Source of the DNA: Fulvia fulva
Lineage: Eukaryota > Ascomycota > Dothideomycetes > Mycosphaerellales > Mycosphaerellaceae
Direction of reading: 5' to 3'
DNA length: 64,000 nt
NCBI RefSeq assembly: GCF_020509005.1
Contig: NC_063012.1
Coordinates: 6,944,001 to 7,008,000 of the forward strand
Shown here: positions 23,573 through 34,800 of the stretch, piece by piece
Numbering within the stretch: the stretch's first letter is position 1
Layout of the letters: each line of letters begins with the position of its first letter
The notes under the pieces: generated by a model
Told to the model about the DNA's origin: nothing
Seen by the model: the letters and a program-made list of their open reading frames with translations, nothing else
Databases searched by the model: none
Program-made: the position numbers and the translations under genes

Positions 23573-24081
23573 AGTGAAGATATATATAGTTACGCGAGCT
23601 ACCTAAGAGGTCTAAGAGAAGGCGAATAGATAAAGGAGTCGGAAGGGCGCTAGCGGGCGCTAGCGGCTACTAGCGCGTAGAGTTACGGCCGATAACGTTA
23701 ATATATCGCGGGGTAGTATATAAAGTAAGTAAAAGGGCTGTCTCGTAATAGGAAGTATAGCTATTATCGCTATATAGTACGAGCTCGTCTATTCTATACC
23801 GACCGCGTACGCCGCCTACCCGGACGCGAGCTATAGCTCGTAATTATTAAAGAATAGCGTCGTATCTTATATAATTAGGTAAAGTAGTAGGTCGCTAGTA
23901 TACCTAACCGTATAAACGTAGTTATTAACGCTAATAGAGGGTAGATAAGGTAGTAAGAGTGTTCTAACGTTATATATAGCTATATATCCGTCTTAATCTA
24001 AATATTAAGTCACTATACCTTAATTCTAGCTTTAAGACTAGTTATAAGTTATACTATTAATATAGCTTCAAGGTAGTAAGG
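23573..24081. other. RIP-affected spacer between Gypsy A and Gypsy B
   Basis: These 509 bp show the island's TpA excess. I recognise no coding motif. It may be the right-hand continuation of the element into which Gypsy A inserted, because the other side of that site (10728-11739) is a gag-like remnant. It contains a GGGCGCTAGC duplication at about 23646-23665. Confidence 0.4.
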
Positions 24082-24265
24082 TGTCACGGGCAGCTCGCGA
24101 CCCCCTACTATAGCTACGTCGGCCCGGCTAAACCGCGGACCTTCCGTATCGGGTTAGCGCGGCTTAGCTTTGCTTTATAACTTCGCCGCGCCTCGCGCTC
24201 CTCTTTCGTAGCTTAGTAGAATAACAACTATCTCGTTCGGACCCTATAATACGCGCGCCCTTATA
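24082..24265 (+). repeat. 5' LTR of Gypsy B
   Basis: This 184-bp copy differs from the 3' LTR at 11 positions by eye. Nine are CpA to TpA (or TpG to TpA) in this copy, one is C to T in CCC, and one is a transversion. It therefore shows what RIP did to a sequence whose near-original partner is still present. Confidence 0.92.
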
Positions 24266-24530
24266 GTTTGTTCTACTACCCTACCTAGATCGCGGATCTA
24301 GGTAAGGGACGCGTAATAATAGGAATAGACAGAACCGTAGAACTCGAGAACGCGTAGAGTCGCATTAGAACATAGAATACGGTAAGGCGTATAGCGCGTA
24401 GATACCTAGAGAACGTAACGTAGCGACATTATTAGTAGGTAGTCGCGCGCTCGTAGACAGTTAGGATATAGGCACCGTTACGCCTCCCCCGAACCTAGAC
24501 AACATAACTTTATAAATAGCGAACGGCGGT

Positions 24531-26620
24531 ATACTACCGCTACCTAAGCCTAAGGGCAAAAGTAAGTAGCGTACATCTCTTTTCCCCGACCTCTCCTCTT
24601 TCCCTTAGAGTTAGATATAGGACGATAACCGGCGGGTCATAGTAGACACCGGTGTCGCGCTATAACAAGAGATCAATAAAGCTTACTAGAAGGCCTTCGA
24701 GCGAGAAGAAGGTAGTAAGATTGACTTTATAGAACTGTTCGAGTTTAAGCTCGAAGAGAACCTAGGCGGCGACCTAGACGAGGTGTATCTATTACTCGAC
24801 GAGGCAGAATATATTCTCGTATCCGAATACTAGAATGTCACCCTAGATAACCTTACGACCCTTATATCCTAACACCCGAAGACTACCTACGACTTCGTAC
24901 TATAAGTAGTTAATACGGCGATTACTAAGGGCAGATAACTCGATATAATAGAGCGAGCTAACGACCTCTAGAACACCTAGTACACTACGCTATACACCGA
25001 ATACGACCGTATCTATAAGATACTACGAAGTGAAGAGCTTATTATATAGAAAATGGCAGTAGATCTTAAGAGTAAGAAGGATTACGACCTAGCTAAGTTA
25101 TAAGAGCTAGAGAAGAAATATAAGGAAGCTAATAACCTATATAAGCAGTTGAGCGAGATCTACGAGAAGGAGAAGAAGAAGGCGTAAGATGCTAAGGTAA
25201 AGAACTAGGCCCTATAACAAGAAGTCGATGACCTAAATGCTCGGCTTAAGGTAGGAGACACTATATAGAACGGAGGTAGGGGCCGCTTAGGCCGCCGACC
25301 CTCTCGTTCCCGCCTACGCGAGACCTCACTCGAGTAGCTATTACGTAGGTATCGCGAAGCTACTAGTAGAGGTGGCGGTAGCGGTAGTAGTCATGACGAT
25401 AGAGACGACTATAACCGTAGTAATAATAGCCGAGGACGTAATAACGACCGTCCGCGACTAGGACCTAATAATAGTCGTAACTCGAGAATACGTAATACCC
25501 GTACCTAGACACTACTAGTTAACCTTCTAGAACGTCTCTTTACTATTGACCGTACCCTTACTCGCGGTATAGAGATCGGTAAGGGTATACCTAACTCTAA
25601 CTACTTTAAGAACGATAATGACCCTAATTTCGATAGCTAGTATAGTAGTGTTCTCCTAAAGCTAACTATAGTAACCTTCCGTACTAAGGCAGATAGTCTA
25701 CGCTTTATATATAGGTAGACGTAAGGTGATCCTTAGCGAAGTATTAAGCCGAGGATCCCTATGCCTAGACAGTAGTCCTTTAATAAGTTTAAGACTAGAG
25801 AAGAGTTATTAGATTAGATAACACGCTAATATAGTATACGTAATAAAGGAACTAAGGCTATAGTTAACATTGCTACCTATAAGTAAGAATAAGGCGAAAC
25901 CTTTATAGCCTTCTATATACGCTACTCGAAGTTACGCGCCTAGATATTATAGACCGATAAGACCGAGCTTATACTGTTCCGTAACCGACTAAACCGTAAG
26001 TACTTTATTAAGACCTTTAGCGACCGCGAAGTCGACCGCCGCCTAGATAGTATATAAGACGTTATCGAGGAGTACACCGTACTAGACGAGAGCTTCTACG
26101 AGACAGATCGACTATACCCGTAGAAGGAGCGCCCCCGTAGTAATAGTAACTCGAACGGTAATAGCGGCTAGAACAACTAGAATAACGGTAACGTAGTTAC
26201 TAGTACCGCTACCGGTATAGCAGGTACCTTAGTATAGCGCCTACTATAGTACGCTAGTACTAAGAAGAAGGAGGATTTGCCGACATATCTATAGAACCTG
26301 CCTACGCTTAACCGTAAGTAGCGCGAAGACCTTAAGAAGTAGGGTAAGTACTACCGCTACCGTATAGGTTCTTACGTATCGACTAACCCTAAATGCCTAA
26401 TATATAGGTACGATAGCGACTATCGCCTACCGCGTCTACGTAATACTACGCCGAATCCGAACGCGAACCTTAGTTCCCTAGCCGCCGATCCGTAGTAGGG
26501 AAATAGTACGACCGCTACCTAAGCGTAGTAGATAGCGGTTACCCGAACTTCCTAGGACAGAAAGAGTATAAGATTGAGAGACACGGAATGTAAGAGACGG
26601 TAATAGACTATAGTAAGGAG
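24531..26620 (+). pseudogene. Gypsy B gag with N-terminal coiled coil (broken)
   Basis: The frame can be read from about 24531 (LPLPKPKGKS), where ATA may be an ATG changed by RIP. A Lys/Glu-rich coiled coil lies at about 25055-25250 (LEKKYKEANNLYKQLSEIYE). An Arg/Ser/Asn-rich linker follows and then a gag core at about 25630-26110 (REELLD, FIAFYIRYSKLRAQIL, FRNRLNRKYFIKTF). A degraded zinc knuckle (KYYRYRIGS ... NPKC) lies near 26345-26400, with Cys codons changed to Tyr. Stops occur at expected Gln positions. Confidence 0.75.
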
Positions 26621-26699
26621 CTTAAGATATCGGTATATATACTAGATAAATAATAGCTAGCTATATACCCTTATATATTATTACCCGTAATGATATAAT

Positions 26700-29600
26700 A
26701 TAGAAAGGCTCGAGGCCTTATAGATTCTACTTCTACCTCTCTCATTCTTGACTAGAAATTTATACGCAAATACATAATACCCCTGATCCCTTTGACGTAA
26801 AGCCGACGACTAATACTAGGAGATAGAACGGCTACTATATAGTAGATTATACACGCGGCCCTTATAGACGTAGTTATTAGCGATTATTACGAGCAAATGT
26901 TATACTACGTTACCGACCTCGAATATAACATCGTCTTTAGCCTACCGTAGCTTGTAGCGTATAACCTAAACATCTTCTAGGAGATAGGCGAGGTGGCATT
27001 TAGATCGGATTACTGCTTTAGTTACTATCTATAGAATAAGATATCGACAACAGTATAATCCCTAAACTATCGCGAGAAGAAGAAGTAGACACTAGTACGG
27101 TACGGACTAGAGCCCTTTACTAGAGAAGTAGCGAGCTTTATAGTAGGAGGGGCGGAGCTAAACGTCTTATTATATGACCTAGAAGATATAGACGATGAAG
27201 AAGTAGACTACTAGGGCGTTTCTTAACGCGCGTAGGGAATGTACGCGTACCGGCCTAGGGCTAAGTGCTTCTACATTATGCCTACTAGGCGTAAGAGCGA
27301 CGACAGAGAGCTTAAGCTAAGTGCAATAGCTACTAATAATCTAGACCAATTCTTAAACAAGTAGTTTAATCACAACCCGAAGGAGAAGTTACCGCCGATA
27401 TACTACGATATTACGGACGCTTTCTTAGCTAAGGATTATAAAGGACTCCTACCTTACCTACTAGGCGTAGATCATAAGATTTATATTAAGCCTAATAGTC
27501 TATAAGAGCTACTATACCGTAAGCCCTACGGCCTAGCTAAGAAGGAGAACGAGGTAGTTAAGAAATGGCTAGACGAGTAAATATCTAAAGGGAAGGTACG
27601 GAAAGTAGGGCAAAAGACGAGCTAGTCTCCTATACTAGTGCTAGTAGTACGTAAGCCTAGAGGTAGGCTACGTGTTTGTATCGACTACAGAGGATTGAAT
27701 GCGATCACTATTAAGAACCGGTATCCGATTCCCTTGATATAAGAGATACTTAACCGTATATACGGTAAGAAGTACTTTACGAAGCTAGACATTATAGTAG
27801 CCTTTAATAAGTTACGGATAGCTAAAGGGCACGAGTAGTTAACGGCGTTTACGACACGATACGGCATCTACGAGTGTCTAGTGCTACTATTCGGCTTGTA
27901 TAACGGACTAGCATCGTTCTAATTATACATTAACAAGGTCTTATAAGAACACCTAGACGACTTTGTGTCGGCCTACCTAGATGACGTACTTATCTTTAGT
28001 AACACCTTAGAGGAGTACATTAAACACGTACGGAAGGTTCTTACTAAGCTACGCGATGTAGGACTTATAGTAGACATCGACAAAAGCGAATTCTACTAAT
28101 AGAAGGTGAAGTATCTTAGGCTAATTATAACCCCTAACGGCATCGAGATAGACCCCGAGAAACTCGAATATATTTAGACATAGGAAGCTCCTAAGAACCT
28201 AAAGGATGTCTAGGCCTTCCTTGGATTTACTAACTTCTATAGGCGGTTTATCGAAGCATTTTCGCGTATAGCTACTCCTCTTATAAACCTGACTAAGTCG
28301 GACGGACTAAGCAATCATAAGAACAGAAGGATTCAATAGTGACTAGATTGCTAACGAGCCTTTAACAATTTGAAAGCTACGTTTAGCAAAGCCGGCATAC
28401 TCGTACATTATGTACTAGGTAGGGAAACGGTAGTAGAGACAGATTCTTCGGATTTTATAAACGCCGGCGTACTTTCGTAGTATAACGAGAAGGGTGTGCT
28501 ATATCCTATAGCCTTCTACTCGAAGAAGTTAAGTCTATAGGAGTGTAATTATGAAATCTATAACAAGGAACTATTAGCTATTATTAAGGCTTTTAAGTAA
28601 TAGAGACCCGAGCTCGCCTACGAAGTAGATAATAAGGACTTATAGCTAGTCAAGATTTACACCGACTATAAGAACCTAGAATACTTTATAAAGACAAAGT
28701 AGCTGAACCGGCGACAAGCGCGTTAGGCTAAGTTCTTGTTATAGTTCAACTTCAAGATAATATACCGTCTAGGACTTTAAGGTATAAAGCTAGACAGCCT
28801 AACGAGACGTAGCTAGGACCTTCCGTAGGGGGTGAACGACCCTCGGAACTAGCATTAGTATTAGACATTACTACCTCCTAAGCGATTCCTTAAGATCGCC
28901 TTACTATAGGTAATAGTAGAAGATGCGCCGGAAGAAGAGGAACTAGTACAGCTAGACCCTAAAGCTAAAGAGTTTATACCTATAGAACGAGATACGCCTA
29001 CTAAATAACCGGCGATGCGTAAAAGTTAATAGGAAGCCGAACTCGAGTATCGAATATCGACGGTGTACGTAACCGATAACGAGCTTAAGACCGCGATTAA
29101 GGACCTATAGAAAGACCGCACTCCTATACTACTACAGAGAGCGAAGATTTACCTAGTACACTATAAATTAGATAGCGACCTACTATATGTTCAAAATCAA
29201 TACGACGGCTAGAGCTTATAGGTACTAAATGACTAAGCCTTATAGACTAGGATAATCAAGATAAACTATAACGCTCTAGTAGTAGGCTATCTAGGACGAG
29301 CTCGTACTTATAAACTCGTAGCACGTAAATTCTACTAGCCTAGATTAGCGAGATCTGTACGTAGATATACCGCAAATTGCCGTACCTACCGTATAACAAA
29401 ATCTCTATACTCCTAGCCACTAGGATTATTATAGCTACTTCCTGTTCTAGATTGGCCTTAGAAACATATTGTAGTCGACTTTATTATTAGACTCCTAGAT
29501 AGCACTCTTGACGGTATAGTCTATAATAACATTATAACCGTTACTAATAGGCTTACTAAGGAAGTCGAGCTGATCCCTATTAGCGTAATAACAGTATAGA

Positions 29601-30920
29601 ATACGGCAAGGCTTTTCCTTAAATATATGTTCTATCGGCCCGGGTTTCCTAACACTATTATATTAGACCGTAGTAAGTAGTAGGTTACTACCTTCTAGAA
29701 GAAACACTATAAGATGCTCCGTACAAATCGTAAGCTAAGTTCTTCGTATTACCTAGAAACTAATAGACAGTCAGAACGTACTAACTAGGCGATAGGACAG
29801 TATCTTCGTATATTTACTAATAAGGCATAGGATGACTAGGCAGAATAGCTATGCCTTACTTAGTTCGCGATTAATAATCACCTGTCCGAGACTACTAGTA
29901 TGTCGCCGTTCTACGCTACCTTAGGCTACAACCCTAAGTTTATAGAGCGAGTTGACCTGAACGCTAGAAAGGAGGGAGGACTAACTACTCTCTAGCGACT
30001 AGATACGCGATTAGTAGAAACCTTTATACGTCGAATTTGCGAGCTTTATAAGCACCTTTAAGAGAATATACGAATGTTATAAGCTCTCTAAGTAGAAGTA
30101 GCAAACCGCTACCGAAGTATTCCTCTAGACTATAAGGTAGGTAATTAGGTATATCTTAGTACTAAGAACATCCGTACGACTCGACTATCTAAGAAGCTAG
30201 ACAGGAAATATGCCGGCCCTTACTAGATCACGGAAGTCATGCCGGCTAGACTCTCTTATCGACTGAAACTATTAGACGCTCTAGTAGTACTTAATAACTA
30301 CTTCTATACCTTACTACTATAACGAGCCGACCACCTCGATTTCCTACTACTTAAAGGGTAGCATCTAGCGCCGCTACTACCGATAACTATCGAGCCTAAC
30401 ACTACTAAGGCTAATATAGTAGCCGATATAGTAGTAGTACCTACGTATATATACGAGGTAGGAAAGATCCTTAATATATATACCCGTAAGCGGGTAGGTA
30501 AGGTAAAGAAGGGGTATAAGCGTAAGGTAGATATATAGTATAAGGCGAAATAGGCTAGATATCAGAACGAGGAGGATAGTAAGACCTAGTAACCTATAGA
30601 GGACATGCTTAAACACGCGGCGGCCGCTATTATAGACTTTTACTATAACCGGCCGGAGTTGTCTACGCCTATAGGCTTCGTAGCTCTATCTGACTGGTCC
30701 CTACTAGCTACTAAGGTGCTCGGGCTCAACACGATCAGGGTCATTCCGAAAGACACCGTTACGAATGAGTCGCCTCGAGCCTTACCTCTAATAGAATCTG
30801 CTCCGTATATATTCGATACTCGAGTAGAGCCTATAGAGCCTATAATGATACCTAACTTTAGTCATAAGGATCATACGCAAGTGCTAGCCGAAGACAGACG
30901 TAGGTCTAGGGCAAGCTAGC
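26700..30920 (+). pseudogene. Gypsy B pol: protease, reverse transcriptase, RNase H, integrase, chromodomain-like tail (broken)
   Basis: Protease: LIDSTSTSLILD at about 26720-26755. Reverse transcriptase: [19 protein letters not shown] at about 27650-27705, [13 protein letters not shown] near 27790, catalytic YLDDVLIFS near 27975-28000. RNase H: ETDSSDF (28440), YEIYNKELLAIIKAFK (28550). Integrase: zinc region near 29350-29400, HIVVDFIIRLLDSTLDG near 29470-29515. The C-terminus holds a chromodomain-like block at about 30440-30650 (EVGKIL ... ending IEDMLKHAAAAIIDFYYNRPEL). The final 104 codons (30605-30919) are open because RIP is weak near the right end. Other parts carry stops at Trp/Gln. 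Confidence 0.85.
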
Positions 30921-31113
30921 TAACTAGGCAACATGTTTCTCGAAGGAAGCCGGTCGAGGATAGTCTTAATAGAGCGAATACGATGTTATCGGATAACGAC
31001 AGGGCACTAGAGGATGATTAGGCGTTCGCGCGATTATAGAGCTCGACAGGCAAGTGGCCTCACAAGGTGGATAACGCTCAGAGGACTGAGGCGTGTTTTG
31101 GGAGGGGGGATAC

Positions 31114-31297
31114 TGTCACGGGCAGCCCGCGACCCCCCACTGTAGCTGCGTCGGCCCGGCTGAACCGCGGACCTTCCGCATCGGGTTAGCGCGGCTTGGC
31201 TTTGCTTTATAACTTCGCCGCGCCTCGCGCTCCTCTTTCGTAGCTTCGTAGAACAACAACTATCTCGTTCGGACCCTATGATACGCGCGCCCTTACA
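31114..31297 (+). repeat. 3' LTR of Gypsy B, nearly unmutated
   Basis: This is the 184-bp partner of 24082-24265. It keeps CA and TG dinucleotides that are TA in the 5' copy and marks the right border of the transposon island. It is preceded by the polypurine tract at about 31100-31110. Confidence 0.93.
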
Positions 31298-31864
31298 TCA
31301 GGTTAGGTAGTAAGAGTCCGATTAGTTCAATCTCCCGCGCACGGCCTCGGATAGTATAGCAGAATGCGGAATAGCTAGGTCTTACTACCCTGGCTGCTCT
31401 ACCCTGCTGCGGAAAGAGAATAACCTTCCGCTGCGAGGAGACGCTGTAGTGGGTGCGTGCAGTCTTAGTGCAGATCATCTTGACTCGCTGTCGCATGGCG
31501 CGTGGTGGTCGACTGCCGATTGGCACATCACGCCTCCTGGCTTGCAGGCAATACCACGCTGAGACATTGACCCCAGTCGCTTCAGTCGGGCCGTGAGGAA
31601 AGAGCAGACGAGCTTCGAGTTGTCGACAGTCAACAAGCGGGATCAAGTGTATTACGCCGGAATATGAACTATTCCTTGTTCCTCTGCATCTACATAGGAT
31701 GAAAACTTTGGGGTATCTTGCCTAGTCGAACGCCTTGTATGAAACTGGAGTCCAGCTCGTCCCTAGTGCCAGATCGACAGAAGTGCTGTCATTGTCATGG
31801 TCTCAAAGCAGAGTGCCACGCGACCACCACGCAGCGCAAATGTCGCAGCAACGAAGTAGCTGCT
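31298..31864. other. Gene-free border between transposon island and first host gene
   Basis: Base composition returns to normal within these 567 bp (CA and TG present). Short open frames exist on both strands (for example 31293-31646 minus) but show no family features and differ in frame from the neighbours. It probably holds the 3' untranslated region of the WD40 gene, which ends at 31865. Confidence 0.5.
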
Positions 31865-34800
31865 TTATGAACGATTCGCTCGAGTCTCAAGCGCTCCTGG
31901 CGCTGTATCAGAACGCTCAATGCGTTCCTCGATCGGTTCCTCAAGCTCGGCTGGAGGCTCGAGTCGCCCGTTACTCGAAGGAGACTGATCATCGGTTCCG
32001 TTACGTGACGGACTGTCCACACGAGCTTTGAATTTCTGGTCGAGTATGCCCACCAGCCGATCACTTGCTTGGTCGAGTAGCTTCGCCAAGATGGCTTCAT
32101 CCACGCCCTTGCCCTGTGACTTCTCGCCTATTGCGCGAACAGTCAACTTGAGCTCCTTCTCCAGCTCTCGGAATGCTGCTGGTGCTATGTCGTTGCCGGT
32201 GTTCGGCGATGCGAGCTTTCTGCGATAAGCACGTAATGTTCGACAGACAGACTCTGTGGAGGATGTAAGGCTGCCGAACCCACTGACATGGCCGTTGGAG
32301 GAAACGCCAGCGTTGAGCACGTTATCGCTGCTCTTCGACCGTATCGACATGCCTAGTGTTTGCCGTTTGGTGATATCTCTCTTGCTAGTAGTCCTTGGGC
32401 TGGGAGGTGACGGCGACCGTTGCATAAGACTCCTTCGGCGTGATGTGTCAAAGTTCGATCGATGACCGGGCTCGAGCTTGGGTGCTTGAGCGAGGGATAG
32501 CCTAGATGTCTTCTTCCGTACCTTCGGCGGCGAGACTGGAGGTACTGTCGCAGCCGGCGGCGAAGGAGAGCCTAGCTCCTCAACCGAACTTTCTCGTCGA
32601 AATCTGTTCATCTCAGAGTGCGAAAGCACCCTTCTTAATGGAGGTCCCAGCGGAGCCAGATTCTTGGGCTTCTCCTCGTCGCTGCCAGGAAGGTTCTGGC
32701 TCGATCGGCGGCCTCCTGGCGCCACACCAGCCCAGAGGAACACAGTCGAGTCTGCGGCCACGGTCACGATCCGTGGAACTGGCGATTGATCTATTTCTGT
32801 GGTGGCGACTGGCAAGAATGTCATGTTCGTGACACCTTCGGTATGACCCCAGTCCCTCGCTATCAAGCTGCCGTATTCGGAGTATAGGCGCAGTGACTTG
32901 TCACTGCTGGAGATGCCTGCGATGACTGGGTTGCCGTTGAAGTTGGAGGCGTAGGATATCTTGGACATGATGACCGCTTCGCCGTTTTCATTGTCAGAGC
33001 ACTTGAATGCAAACCCGGCTTGGCCGCTTTTGATGCTGTACTTGCCTATGCAACGATCGGACGACGAAGCTAGGATCACATTCTCTTCTCCGGTCAGAGC
33101 CATGCTGGTAATGGTCGTCTTGATGGCTATTGCTCTGAGCATGACGAACGCCAATGTCGACGATCCGTTTACCTCACGCGCCATAGCTTTACGGATCACA
33201 ATGGAACGATCCGATGAGCACGATAGCAGCTGGTCGCCGCTCCTGGTGATAAGCAGCCCGGTCACAGCGCCTGCATGCTCATCCATGGTCTGTACGAGGT
33301 CTAGGCGACCGTCTCGACTTCTGAAAAGTTGAACCGTTCGGTCTCTACTCGCAGAAGCCAAGTAGTTGGTGTTGTCGCGCTCAAAAGCCAGCAAATCGAG
33401 AACTTCAGCGGAGTGTGCTCGGATCTGGTGAGCTAGGCGTCGCGCCTGCATGTCCAACACAGCCAGCGACCCATACTTGTCACCAGATACAAGCAAGCTG
33501 CCCTTATAGAGTGTCGTGACCGCCTTCAATTCGTTCTGCAAGCCGTACATTTCTGGAGAGTCCTCGATCGGCAACGAAAGTGCTGCTGCGACCGAGACGC
33601 CATCCTGGTCCCAGATGTGGACGGTACCCCTCGCCGAAAACGTTATGAATGATGCGTTTGGCATATGTGAGGACTCCAGCGGCTGGACGCCAAGGACGGG
33701 GTCTTCATGAGCTGGGAGCTGCCTTGTAGTCATGTTTGTCTTGTCGTCAACGCCATGGCCGTTCGTCAATCGGATGACATGGTCAGAAGTGACCTCAACA
33801 ACCGCGTTGTCGAGCGTGGCCAGCGCCACTATCGCCGGTCCACTTCTTATGGACGCTTTCGTAGGAGAAGCTGAGTTCGGTCGCGACCTGATAGGGCTGC
33901 TGGGTTGACACTCCAGATCAGATATCGCGAAGCTGGCAGATTCTTCGCAGTCTCCAGCGACATAGAGCATTGCATCTTCCTCAACACGAGCAGCTGTGAT
34001 CCGGATGCCGGCATTTGCAGTGGTCGTGAGTGTCTGCATCTTCGCAGTGTCGTCCAGCAAGCATATCTCACCAGAGTCGGCACAGACGAAAGCTTTGCAG
34101 TCGGACACTGGAACAATGCAGGTAAATGTAGCGTCTAGCAGATCGCCCAGTAGGCTATTCTTCCCTGCCAATGCACGGTGCTTCGGGCTTAAGATGCTGT
34201 TTCCAAAGTCAGATGATCGATTATCGATGCGAGCTCGCGGCGTGGTCAGAGAGTTTCCTCGCACTGTGTCGCCGCTTCGCACATCGGCTGAAAGATCATC
34301 GTCAGGTCGGAAGACTTTGACAAACCTCAGTCCGGCTATGATAATGCTCCGGCCGAGCCATGCCATTGCATGGATCACTGTGGTGCACTTGTTGCTGGCA
34401 AGCAGCGAAGCCGCGCCAGTTCGTTCGTCGATAGTCCAGATGTATAGGAAGCCATCGTTGACCGTTCCTAGCGATGCAAGGTATTTGGAATCAGGACTAA
34501 ACCTCAATGCATGTACGCCGAAAGTGTGCTCAGCCATTGCGCAAACAGGTGTATCTGAGGAAGCATCCTTCGCGGAGAAGACCAAGACACGAGGTCGATA
34601 GCCTGTCTCACCGACGGCAAGCCACTTGCCATTTGGACTTATTGCTACCGAAGTAGCTGCCTTCACTCGGTCCTTTGCAGATATTGTTCTTCCGGGAGAA
34701 TCGGACCAGTCTCGATTCGCAGAGCTGATAGGCGAGCGATTGTCACCACGGTCTTTCAGGTTGCCCACTGTTCTGTGCCGTGGCTCTGTTGGCGTGGGTG

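Larger units (their letters stand above)
24082..31297 (+). mobile_element. Gypsy element B (chromodomain LTR retrotransposon), RIP-degraded
   Basis: Two 184-bp LTRs (24082-24265 and 31114-31297), both starting TGTCACGGGC, enclose gag, protease, RT, RNase H, integrase and a chromodomain-like tail on the + strand. A purine run (GGGAGGGGGGA) just before the 3' LTR is the polypurine tract. Flanking pentamers are TAAGG (24077-24081) and TCAGG (31298-31302), an imperfect target duplication whose mismatch is a transversion and so not explained by RIP. RIP is heavy over most of the element but fades over the last 0.6 kb. Length about 7.2 kb. Confidence 0.92.

Noticed and set aside
30605..30919. 104-codon open frame that could be taken as a host gene
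   Set aside because: It continues the Gypsy B pol frame after the chromodomain-like block and is open only because RIP is weak there.
31293..31646. 117-codon minus-strand frame at the island border
   Set aside because: It begins in host DNA and ends inside the Gypsy B LTR, with no family features; chance frame.
33996..34601. 201-codon + strand frame
   Set aside because: Antisense to the WD40 gene, without domain features.
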